NCBI GenBank assembly: GCA_033439685.1
Contig: JAUEDM010000005.1
Coordinates: 2,356,001 to 2,420,000 of the forward strand
Direction: 5' to 3'
DNA from: Apodospora peruviana
Lineage: Eukaryota > Ascomycota > Sordariomycetes > Sordariales > Lasiosphaeriaceae
Length of the DNA: 64,000 bases
A program made the translations under genes and the position numbers. Of the stretch, positions 36,000 to 47,335 are shown one piece after another. The notes beneath the pieces are model-generated. The model saw only the letters and a list, made by a program, of their open reading frames with translations, ran no database searches and was not told the DNA's origin. Numbering within the stretch: position 1 is the first letter of the stretch; the number at the start of each line of letters is the position of its first letter.

Positions 36000-38377
36000 C
36001 TTGATCGGTCGGTCGATATCGATATCGTCTCTCTATCTCTCAAGAGGTAAGCCTGTTATCGGGGCAGGTTCACATGGGTGCCCACGCCGGTTTGACCGAT
36101 CTTTGTGTGTTGGGTCGAAAATGTGGTTGAGGGTTGGAAAAAGCTGTGATGAGAACAGCAGGCGGTGGTTTGTTGGTGCACCGCGGACAGAGTGAGTGGG
36201 CAGCTGGCCGGCTCACTCAGGGTGCCAGCTGTGGTGTGGATGAATGAGGGTGGGCAGGCTGTCGAGGCTAACTAGCGGATCTTGCATCCATGCCGTAGTT
36301 TCCATGCGTCTTGTTGCTGTAGAAATTAAAAATTGAGATGGAATAATGTGTAACAAATAAAGTGTTCGTACGTCGAAATGGGGGGCATGCCTCTGCTGCA
36401 AGGCAGAACTTGAGGGGGCGCCGGGATCGAAACGAGATAAAGTCGGGATGGAAGCAAGCAAGCAAAAGGTGGTGGTGGTGATGATAGGATGGAAGCTGTC
36501 CCGTTGGTGGTGGTGACTCCAAGGCAGACGAGTGAGGAGCAACAGCACCTAGTCAGGTCGGAAGAGGCTCTAGCGCGGGTACCTTGTTAGCTGGCGAGCT
36601 GGCAGGGCACCTACCGCTGAGGCTCCCAGTTGCCAGGGTCGCAGCGGCGGCTCGGGGGCAGAGGTGGTCACCTAAATAAGTGGCCGCCCGCGTGTGCATG
36701 CGGATGCAGGCGGGTGACTGGATGCGCTCTTACACCTAAAAGTACAGCGCACGAGTAACAGCAATGCAACCTAGTAGAGCCCGATTGATGAATGGATCTG
36801 GAAAGCAGCGATGCCGGACGGGAACTCTGTAACCTACAAAATAAGATATGATGATTAGGTGATGGTCTGCCGGATAACAGCAAACGCCTTGTGATCAATC
36901 CAGCTAATCTTTCGTCATCGGTCATCGAGTCATGGCACCGAGATGCCCGCTTTGGTCCCGACTTAAAGCGTGCTTAAAGCAGATTGGCGAATCGCCAGTT
37001 GCGGGTTACGGGTGGTGCCAGTGCCAGTGCCAGTGCCACTCAGTGCCAGTGTAATGTGACCAGGGACGGCCCCAATTCATCAGTGCGAGGATGAGCACGA
37101 GGACCTTTAATCTCATTCTACCGTAACAAAGGTCCGCCAGTCAGGTCAATGCGATGAAACGAGATTGTTCTTTTCTTCTTCTTTTTCCCTTTCAAGCTGG
37201 CACAGACAAAGCCTTGTCTATTGCCTAGAATTTGCATAAAAACTCGAATGGCTTGAATTGAACCAAGCTAAGGTATCTATCGGATGAAGCAGCAGGCAGG
37301 CAAGCCGCGAAGTTCAGTAGGACTTTTGGTCTTGGCAAGTTCGCAACAGTGATGATTCGTTCAATCGCTCTCCGTCAAACAGGTTACAGCTGCTGGCTGG
37401 GTTCGCCTTATTTCCAGGTTGCTTCCCCCGCGGAGGACATGCAGCGCTGGCGCGGATGTGATCCACAATACGGGGCCGTCCCGTCTCGTCGTTTCGATCG
37501 CCTCGCCGTTCCCAATTGATCACACCCGTCTCCCGGGTCATTCGCTGAATGGGTAAAAACGGCCAATACCCGGGATATGATCAACTTATGCGTTCTTTTC
37601 AAATACACGCGGAGTGCTAATATGAGTCTTTCTCGGTATTGCCCTTGGCTGTATCCGTAAGTTGAATGCGAGTCTGCCAGTGAGTCTGGTGGTGAGAGGT
37701 TTCACTTAGTGGAACTGAGGAGCCGATTGCAGCCGAGCCGATTAAAAGGGCAGGGCGACCAACAGAACGAGATACCTGTAAGCAAGAGGTCGGAATTAAG
37801 CCCTCTTAGTTAGGTACTTTATGTTCGGGACATGTTCCGATATCTCAAACACCGGGTTGCCTATAGATACGAAGGGACTCAGCCATGCAGAGATGATGCC
37901 TGCCGGTTGGAACTATCGTCGTAACAGGTCAATGGTTTGCGTTAGAAACACGTGGGAGAATTCCGAAGAACAGGTCGAGCGAGAGAAATCGGACCGCGTG
38001 TAAGTGACCCTCAACCTCAAACAACTGGCCTTTCCAAGGCTAGAAGGGCAAGCTTAACATGTGGCCGTATCATAACATGCCACAATAAAAAGCACAATTT
38101 ATACATACAGCAAACAGATATTTATACCAAGTGAATTCGATCCCATTATCGTGGATCCGTATATTATTAACCACGTCCCGGCCAGCTGGATCCATAGGTC
38201 CGCATCAAAATACAAAATACCGCCAGATGTTCTTTGCCCAACATATGCATGCAACCCGATTTACCATAGGTGTCATCCTACCTTACCTTGAGCCTATACA
38301 CAAATATTGTTCACATGTTCATTTACAATCCCTCCTCCTCCTTGTGTCGCTTACCCGGGACCCCGTGCCTCCTCGAA
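36000..38377. other. Intergenic region, ATG13 promoter side
   Basis: This 2.4-kb region lies upstream of ATG13 and downstream of the IBtk-like gene. It holds a short GTGCCA tandem repeat at about 37015-37053 and no convincing ORF or RNA gene. Confidence 0.6.
37015..37053. repeat. GTGCCA tandem repeat
   Basis: Four to five copies of GTGCCA, one interrupted by CTCA, between ATG13 and the IBtk-like gene. It is a simple microsatellite. Confidence 0.7.
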
Positions 38378-41300
38378 TTATGAACGTGTTGCCGTCCCGA
38401 GTCCCGGTCCCGACCTCGAGGAGCTTCCACTCCCGCCAGGCCCGCCACCTACAGCTACCGCCGTGGCGGTAGAGGACGACGAGGTGTTGTTGTCTCGTCT
38501 GCCTTTACCAGGCCCACCCCCACCGCCCCTCCTCGGCCCAATATCCCCGCCACCTCGTCCAGCAGCACCTCCTCTTCCGCCTCCTCTGCCATCCCTTTCT
38601 CTCCCCTTTGCTACTCCATCATCTTTACTCTTCGCCTCCTTCTGCTTAGGCGGTACATTCCCGCCTTTACTCTTCCCAGGCCTCCCTCTCCGTCCACTGG
38701 CACCACCACCCCTCTTCCCATCACCACAGCTTCCCCTCTCCCTCTCCAACCTCCTGGCTTCTTCCTCCTGCGTCCGCCTACTCTCAGCATCCCACCACTC
38801 CTGAAACGCCTGCTCCTGCTGAATTTCCTGCAGCGACCGCTTCGCAACAGCCTCCTTCACAATCTCCTGCTCGCGCCTCTGCTGGCCAATGATATCCGCC
38901 AGACTATATCCCAGAAGCGGTTCCGCTTTCGGCGCAGGGGTGAGATACGTCTTCGAGTGCGGAACCAGCGGCGGTTTGTTCGCCACAAGTGACTCTGCAG
39001 CAGCCGGAGGAGCAGTCTTGGCCGGAGGAGCGCGTGACATCGGGATAGACGAGCTGCTACTGGCCGTACGCTGCTGGCCTGAAAACCGGGTATCTGGCGA
39101 CGCCGTCCTTCTACGAATGGGCAGCGACGTTGTTTCGCCCTCTACAAGCGGCTTGGTGGGAATTGGAGATGCATGCGACTTTGCAGCAGGCGCGAGCTTC
39201 CACGGCGCTGTCGCCACCGGTGAGTTGTCGCTGGGTGACTTCTCCCACGCAGCAGTCTTGGTATTCGCCGAGAACAAAGCTGCCTGTGCTTGTTGTTGCT
39301 GCTGCTGCTGCTGTCTCTTCCTCTCTTTCTGTGACATTTTGGGCTGTGACAATTTCGGCGCCGCTTCCTTGGCTTTCTGCACGGTCAAGCCCTCAGACAG
39401 AGCGGATCGGCTCGTCGACTCGGACATGATAATATCGCGTAGATCCATCTTAGACGTGGGCAAAGCAGCAGGAGCCCCCCAAGCGCTTCCGTCCCTGTTC
39501 AGCTCCGGGGACTCCATAACGGCGTGATGTGTGCCCAGAGTCCGCTCTCCGGGTCCCGGCAATCTAATAGCTGGGCTCACCATGGGCGAGTTCCCACTAC
39601 TCAGCGTAGCTTTCCCCTGTGCACCGCCCTTCCAAGAACTGCTCAGGGAGGGTATCTGATCCATATTAGGAGTTCGGTCAGTACACTCCCTCGGCCGCAG
39701 CGACGGACTGTCACCAGGTGACGAGTCCGACTCCACCTCCTCCATATCGAACATCAGATCCGCCTGCGATGCCTTAGGCCTAAGATCCGGACTGAACGGC
39801 TCGTTCTGGCCAGCCTTTGACGTCCTCCTCGGCCTGTCCGAAGTTGGAGTGTGCTGGCCAAAGTCATCAAACGCGGCGCTCTTGCCCTTGAAAGACGAAG
39901 AAAGCTTCCTGTCGTCGTCCTTGTGAGCCTTGTACGCCATTTCCTTCACCCTGATCTGCCTCTCCTCATCAATCTCCTCTGCAAGCTCAGGGTTGCTCTC
40001 GTGGAGAAGCAACTCGGCTCGCCCGCTCTTCGAGAACGGGAAGTGAGCAGCTTGGTTGTCTCGAACAACCTCGTCCAGCTCAAGCAGTAAATCCTCGTCT
40101 AACTCATCGAGGAGGTGATTCTCAAGCATAGACTCCAGCTGGAGACAGACATACTCCAGTCCCGCGTCCTTGAACTCCGTGATGGAGCAAGGGCTGATGG
40201 CGTTTAAGAGGTGAGCAACGTTGCGAATATTGGTAAACCTACCCATGACCTTCTGGCAGATCTGCGATAGCCGATCCAGCATCAGGTAGTTGGCAATAGA
40301 CATGACCTCCATCACAAGATCAAGGAAATCGTCGAAGGAGTCGCACACGGCCGGATCAAATAGCTCCGCCCCATAGTCACCATAGAGATACCGGAGGACA
40401 TACTTAAATGCCGCAGGCTCCATGTGCTTGAGATCAATCGTGACCTTGTCCGCAGGATCTTGCTCATCTCGACGACCAGCGAGCCATGAACCCGCGGAGC
40501 GCCCATGGAAAAGGCCCTCAAACCACGGGCATCTCTGGCAGAGAAATGTGCTGTGAACAGGAATTTCAGCGCCGTCAAGCTCCAATAACGCATCGCCGTT
40601 CTCGTAAAAGCGCCGGTCTTTCGCGGCAAGCCTGAAATCCATGTCCATGCACGGCTTCGGGGCTGTCTGCAGACGCGCCGACGCCTCGAGATTGCCCATG
40701 TTGAGACGGCTAGCAAGCCTCATGACTTCAAGCCGGATCTGGCGGTACCTGTACGCCAACTGTGGAGCCTGGCGTGTAAAGTTCCACGCCGGTATTACCT
40801 TGTCCTCATACAAAAACAGGACGAGGTTGAGCAACGAGATCAGGTCCAGACCTTGGAAAGTAACGACGGGTTTTCCATCAACACTGCCAATCTCAAAGAC
40901 CTCTGAAAGGGCGTATGTCCCGGTTTTCCGGTACTGGGCAAGTCCATTTCGCAGCACGGAGCTTCGCGCAGGAAGCAGCCAGCCATGAACCGGAATCTTG
41001 AGATTCGGTTCTGTCGATGTGCAAACAGCTAGATCCAGTGGCTCGTGCCTGTATGACCAGTTTGTGAAGTACTCTTGCAGGTCCACTTCGAGGTTCTGAG
41101 CCTTCAGCACCTCAACCGCGACCGAGCCGAATTTATCCCTGAGATCATCGTTCTTCCAGAACTTCGATAACACGTCATTCTCATCGAGTTCCGACGACCG
41201 GAACCCCTCAAGACAATTCAGGGGTGCCACGTCTTTCCAGAGCGACTGCTCGTCAATGCTCAATTGTTCCTTCAACACGTCAGAATCTTGACGAATGGCG

Positions 41301-43334
41301 GCAAACGCACCAGATGGCGATGCCCGCACAGTGGCCACTTTGGTGATGTACGGCACTCGCTGGAACTTGAAGTCTTTCGGCTTCGACACCGAGGCATCTG
41401 AATATGCATCTTTCGCCTTTGCTCGCTTTATCCTTCGCCAGACAGCTCCAGATTGGGTGCTGATAATGACCGAACCATGCTCCCCCACCCCGACAGATCG
41501 AACACCATCCTTCCTAGCGCTCCAAATGCACTGCGGCGGAGTTACGGCACCCTTAATCTTGGAAGGGTTCGAGGTAGAGGTTGCCGGCGGATTTGCCTCA
41601 ATCTTGTGATCGATGTGCATTGTAAACAAGTCACCGCGGCCCGTCAGAGCGGCAATGGTCTCCCCACCAGACGTGATGTACTGGATCCTGCCTCGACCTG
41701 GCTCATAACGATTTGACATGGATAAGTTGCCGATAGAGCCGAGCCCTGCAAATGGAAATTTGACGATATGGTAGCCGTATCCCGTAAACACGCAGACGGT
41801 GTGGTTTTGGAGCAGGATGGTTGTTGCCTTGTCAATAGCTGTAACCATGACAATAGGAGACGGGAATAACGACGCTGCAACCTTCCTCGGTGTCTGCTGC
41901 AGCTCAAGAGATCTTGAGTCAGCATCCATCAACGCAAGTTGCCCGATGTTCTTGCCCCAACAATACAAGGATGAGCCTGTGTGAGCGACAGAGTGTATGG
42001 ACGAGGCAGCAATCCCAACGATACTGTCCTTCTTGAGCGGCCCGAATACTTGGCGAGGCGTAGTACTGATTCGATCTTCATCCTTTTTGGTTGGCTCTGG
42101 CAGAGTATAACCGAGTTGACAGTGAGCATTGCTTCCCCAGGTCCACAGTGCTCCCGTATCATCGATAGCCATGGAATGGTTCTGCCCAAGAGCGACCTGG
42201 ACAACCTTTCTATCCGCGAGCGGACCTTGGACGGCAGTGTAGGTAAAACGGGTGTTTTCATCCCCGAGCCCCAGCCGCCCGCCGCGACCAATACCACACA
42301 TGTAGAGGTTTGAGACGGGGTCCGCTGTTAGCACAGCGCTATGAAACTTTGCCAAGACGATGTCTTTGATCACCAAAGGCCGGTTTAGAACTAAGGTCGG
42401 CACTTTCGAGAGATCTTGGGATGCAGGTCCTTCGAGACCAGTCTCTTCCACGTATTCGTTATAGAACCTTATCAGGAGATGTTCCGGGCGCTTGAGATAG
42501 ACGCGTTCCGGAAACTGACGGTCATCCTCGTCGCCGAAGCCCAGTGAGAGGTTTCTATTACTTCCAAAAGCAAATAGGTCCTCCCCGACAGCAGCGAGAC
42601 CAGCTGTAGATCTGTTTCTAACGTTAGAAACCTCGCGCAAAGAGTGGTGTCCTTGGTGGTGCTGAAGCCAGGTATACTCACGTGTTACTAACTTGGATAG
42701 CCTCAGCTTCATCGGTATCCGAGCCATCATCTGTGTCCTTATCATTCCTTAGGTCTCTGATATCGCGCTCACCAATGGTCGAGTTATACAGATCGAACGG
42801 GCTGTTGCCTTCGTGATCCTTAGTCTTGATAAGCTGTCCAACCCGTCCAGATGTTGTATACCCGGTCAAATCCTTGCGCTCTTTCTCAAGCAGGAGTCTA
42901 GCGATGGATATATTACCCGCATATAGGGCTCGGTGCAGGGCGTTCCAACCACTCTCTAGATCCTGAGCGTATATGTCGGTCGCAGGGTGTTCGAGCAAGG
43001 CTTCGACAAAGGAAACCGCATTTTCAGCCGTCGAGGATGCCGCGCGCAAGAGAATCGTCAAGCCGGCATGGTCGCGACCGTTGACTTCGGACCGCCCTAG
43101 ACCATTATGTCCATGCCGATTGTTCCCAAAAGGCGTTCCTGAGGGCTTGCGCAGCTTCCCGGACGGTCGCGGAGATGTGCCGAAGCTACCGGGGCTGCTG
43201 ACTCCTCCATCGTATCCTAGGTTCGGGCTCCGAGCAGCGGCATTCTGGACGCTATGGCCGGCGGTGGGCGAGAGAAGGCGTCGAAACTTGTCGACATCAT
43301 CTTGCCAGTAGTATTTCCACAGCAGGTGAGTCAT
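38378..43334 (-). CDS. Ankyrin / RCC1 / BTB-domain protein, IBtk type
   Basis: Two exons on the minus strand (42682-43334, 38378-42617), joined across a 64-bp intron, encode 1630 residues. Ankyrin-like repeats lie at about 85-195 (GWNALHRALYAGNISIARLLL, EGNSPFDLYN). RCC1-type repeats follow from about 225 (LFAFGSNRNLSLGFGDED, YMCGIGRGGRLGLGDE, LWTWGSNAHCQLGY, LYCWGKNIGQL). Two BTB/POZ regions follow, the clearer near residue 894 (LELDGAEIPVHSTFLCQRC, with FKYVLRYLYGD). The C-terminus is Ser/Pro-rich, has an eight-Gln run and ends in an Arg/Gly-rich segment. The order ankyrin-RCC1-BTB-BTB matches inhibitor of Bruton tyrosine kinase (IBtk) proteins, which can serve as CUL3 ubiquitin-ligase adaptors. 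That role is an inference here. It is divergent from the carrier gene. Confidence 0.88.
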
Positions 43335-44784
43335 TAGCCAGAGATAGGTACGCTGCCGCGGGATGCCCCTCTGGACGCTTCGTTTTGCACACCTCGCTGT
43401 GAGTCTCGATGGATCACGGCGTGTTTAAAGGTGTGGCAAGAAGCGCGAGAAAGACTTCCCCCGGAAAAGATTCGGACCGGTCGCTTCTGGACGGTGACAC
43501 GGTGTCGGTTGCGGATGCGACGGGTTTAGAGCGTGGCGACTTTTTGCGACGGAAACGCGGCGGCCAGTATTGTTCAGACGAAATCGGCGAGCAGTTGATT
43601 AGTGCAAGACACGTCCCGAATTATTCGTCTGGAGTTGTCGTAGTATAAATCGACGGCAGGCTCGAATTTGCAAGGCGATGTTGGTGTGTCTCATCGTTAT
43701 CTGGTGTCAGAATGTTGGAAGAAGTCGGAAGTGGTGGTCATATCCGTTTAAATCGTGTGCGTCAACTATTGGGGAAAAAGAACAATGAGTTGGTAATGGG
43801 ACTGGGTTCAATAAGTAAAAGATGATTCCAAGATGGACTGCAGGGCCAAGAGTTCTGCCTTTTAAAGACTAAACTCAGTCTGAGTAGCACCTGCCTCTCA
43901 TAAACCGTGTGCGTCAAGTGTTAGGGAATAACCCCGCGCCAGCGACCTGGCTATCCGGTCGGGGTTCTTCTTAGTAGCCGTCCAGCCAATCAGAATCCGT
44001 GTTTCAGAGGCATGCTCTGACTCTGTCCCTCCATTGTCTAAGGTTACTTAATAGCTGTACGCATGGATCCGAAAATGCCATGTATGGAACAGTAACTATA
44101 TCCGAATCTGTTTCCAAGATCCAGAGCGTTCGAGAGATCTACACGTGCATTTAGCAATTACTGATGGCAGGTTGCCGAATTGATCATGAGAAAGCCGGAT
44201 GGCGGATGCTGGTTTAGATGAAATGGCGGGGACCCCACCAGAGCTCCAAACTTCCAAAGGCCTTTGCCGTGGCGGCAGAGAGATGCACAGATGGCAGCCC
44301 GGATCTGCAGTGTGACTTGAATGCGCCGGGATTTCTTCACGTGTAGGTATTTGGGTCCGGGGAATTTTCCAGGGAGATTTAGTGTAAGTTAGAATGCAAC
44401 AAGATTATTCCGTCTTCGATGAAAAGGGATTCGGCTTGTTTACGTTGCTGTAACTGGGAGTTCCATCGGCGGTCTTATCTAATCGGACCCTGTCAACTGG
44501 CGAATCTCCAGCTTCTGCCCCGTGGGGCTTGGACCATCCCACTGGCTCCGATGCCGCTTCTCAATGGGTTCGTGTGGGGGCGCGCATTCGCATCTTGAAT
44601 ACCTTAGCCTTTGCAGCTAGCTACCGTAACCCGTAGCTGTTGCCGCGTGGGATGAGGTGACGACACTTGATTGCTTCGGTTTTTTCGCGCCTCGTTCCTC
44701 AACCCAACCAACAACCCTCTCCCCTCAGTTTTAGTTTTTCTCACATCGGCATTCGAGAGCCATCACAACATCATCTATCTCAAT
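43335..44784. other. Divergent promoter region
   Basis: This separates the IBtk-like gene (-) and the mitochondrial carrier (+). A C/T-rich segment at about 44690-44784 is probably the carrier leader. No gene seen. Confidence 0.6.
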
Positions 44785-46026
44785 ATGGCGACTGAAAAAG
44801 CCCCTCTTCCGTTCGTTTACACATTTATGGCTGGTGAGCTTGCTTCAATCCGATCCGACCGCCTCGTGTAGGAAATAGCTCAAAGGGAGCTCCAGTACTG
44901 ACCAGTTCTTTATCCTAGGTGCCATTGCTGGTGTTTCCGAAGCATGTTCTCCCCGATGATTGTGCTGGTCTTCAATTGACGTGTTAACACATTGCGCTTG
45001 TGCAGATCTTGGTTATGTATGTTGTTGTCATGTGGTCGCGTGCTGTGCCAAGGCTGACCCAAATCTGCGTGTTAGGTACCCTTTGGATGTCGTCAAGACC
45101 AGAGTGTGAGCTAGCATTGCCAACCGAGCCATATCAACGACGAGACGCAACTAATCCTCCCTCCAGACAGCTACAAACCAAGGGCGCCGTCGGCAACGAC
45201 GCCTACAATGGCATGTTCGATTGCTTCCAGAAGATCGTTAAGCATGAAGGGTGCGAAGGGAGCCAATATCAATCTGGTTGTGGCCAATGTTGACGGTGTA
45301 CACAGCTTCTCGAGACTCTACCGAGGCATCACAGCCCCCATATTGATGGAGGCACCCAAACGTGCGACCAAATTTGCGGCCAACGACAAGTGGGGCAAGT
45401 TCTACCGGGATCTGTTCGGCCAAGTAAAGATGAACCAGTCTTTATCGGTGCTGACGGGAGCTTCTGCCGGTGCAACTGAGGCGTTCGTTGTCGTTCCCTT
45501 TGAGCTGGTCAAGATACGGCTGCAGGACAAGGCGTCGGCCGGAAAGTACAACGGCATGATCGACGTGGTTATGAAGACGGTCCGCAACGAAGGTATTCTG
45601 GCCATGTACAACGGCCTCGAGTCGACTCTGTGGCGCCACATCCTGTGGAATGCCGGCTACTTCGGCTGCATCTTCCAGGTCCGAGAGCTCATTCCCAAGG
45701 CGACCACCAAGAAGGGCCAAACGACCAACGACATCATTGCTGGCACTGTGGGAGGAACCGTGGGCACCATTCTCAACACACCGTTGGATGTCGTCAAGTC
45801 CAGAATACAGAACAGCCCCAGGGTGAAGGGACAAGTGCCCAAGTATAACTGGGCTTTCCCTGCGGTGGCCACAGTTGCGAGGGAAGAGGGATTTGCCGCG
45901 CTGTACAAGGGATTCCTGCCCAAGGTTCTCCGGTTAGGACCTGGTGGCGGTATTCTTCTGGTCGTCTATACCGGAGTCATGGATTTCTTCCGCAAGATGA
46001 GGGATGAGAAGGCGGCAAAGTTGTGA
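44785..46026 (+). CDS. odc1: Mitochondrial 2-oxodicarboxylate carrier
   Basis: Six exons (44785-44833, 44919-44941, 45006-45016, 45076-45105, 45167-45250, 45306-46026) encode 305 residues, the normal size of this SLC25-family carrier. Yeast Odc1 and Odc2 exchange 2-oxoglutarate and 2-oxoadipate across the inner mitochondrial membrane, linking lysine and glutamate metabolism. Three carrier signatures are present: PLDVVKTR (30-37), PFELVKIR and PLDVVKSR, each with PX[D/E]XX[K/R]. MEAPKRATKFAAND and a C-terminal LRLGPGGGILLVVY are typical of the ODC group. Five introns crowd into the first 66 codons. The third exon is only 11 nt, and the second intron uses a GC donor (GAA|GCATGT ... CAG). The spliced product AGVSEILVMYPLDVVKTRVQ is continuous with the family, which supports the model strongly. 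Confidence 0.93.
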
Positions 46027-47335
46027 TTCAACGTTCATGTGTTTTATGTAAGCGAAAGCGTTCTGTATATGCGTGGCATTTGGGATTAGAACACGAGTGA
46101 ATGACAGGTTTCATAGATCAGACTTGGTTCACCCTAGACACAACATAGGCAACGTTCCGTTCAAATATATAAGAATTCCAAATACGTTCAACATTGGAAC
46201 TTCTCAGGCGTTGGTGATTTACAGTTGCGATGCAACAATCCAAGTCGTTCAGCCAACTCTCCAGTTCGAGCATTCTATATCAAGTACGAGCGCTATCACA
46301 TTCTTTCCTCGCCGACGTTGCATAAGGCAGTTGCACCATTATTGAGGAATTGGACGGGCTGCCTCTGCTCGCTCACAGAAGATAACAGAGGAAGATTCGG
46401 TCTCACCTACCAGGCGTGAAGACCAGACAGCTTTCTAGCTCAGTGTTCCTCTTCTACAAGCCCCTATTTCACACATCTCTATCCCCGTCACTTTCATCAG
46501 TACATTTTCTCTTTCTGCAAGCTTACATCTCTTTATACTCGAGCCCTGCCGGCTCTTTTCGCCATAGAGGTTCTCTCGCTTTCACCGTCATACCGATTCT
46601 GTTCACTTCTAAACTCACGATAATTTCAGAGAAAGCTTACACGTCTGGTAGGCATGGCATCAAGGTATCTACACCGTCCCTTCCACATACAAAACATCGA
46701 CTCGCATTGGAAAGAACCGTTGAGGGTCCTTGCAATGCACATTGTCCCATTCAGTGCCGTCAGCTCCCCGTTCAAATATCCTCCATACACCCTTCATCCT
46801 TCTACAGCCAGCACTCAATCTTCTTCCACAATCATTAACCCGCCTTACATGCAGTCAACACCTCTCCAACCAGACAGAGCACTATTCAACACTGGCACTT
46901 CCAGCTCCTACCTCTTCATTCTTCTAGCCTCTTCTCATCTACCGCATTGCACCGAGCTTTTGGCACTCACGCAAGTTCATATCATTCCATCAACCCCTTT
47001 CCAATATCTTATCCTTCACTCTTTTTACACAGCACACATACAAACAGCGCCCAATACTCATTCTTTGCTCACAGCGGACACCGAGCAATAAGCTTATTCT
47101 CATTCCACCGGCAGAAGTAGCACTGATATTCGTCAATCACACTCAACGTCACAGATTCAACAGACCAACTGCCGTTCACTCCGATATCCCAATATTTTGT
47201 TCTGCTATTGCTACGTGCAGATTGAGGGACTCTGCGGCTTCTTCCTTGAATCACAAGTGTGTATCCTTGCCTGACAGGCTTTCTGATGCACCAACCCCTT
47301 TTTTGATCCTAGAAACTGAGCCAGATGACAGCAGG
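46027..47335. other. Intergenic region with C/T-rich leader
   Basis: This is the carrier 3' flank and the region upstream of the F-box-like gene. From about 46430 to 47200 the + strand is rich in C and T. A 145-codon ATG frame at 46654-47091 has leader-like composition and no family similarity, so I do not call it a gene. Confidence 0.55.

Noticed and set aside
36000..36043. Upstream extension of the long ATG13 frame
   Set aside because: It starts at a non-ATG codon, and the frame before 35702 is not the coding one; the ATG at 35999 in another frame gives the known ATG13 N-terminus.
46654..47091. 145-codon ATG ORF upstream of the F-box-like gene
   Set aside because: The composition is Ser/Thr/Pro/Leu as produced by C/T-rich leader DNA, with no similarity to known proteins.
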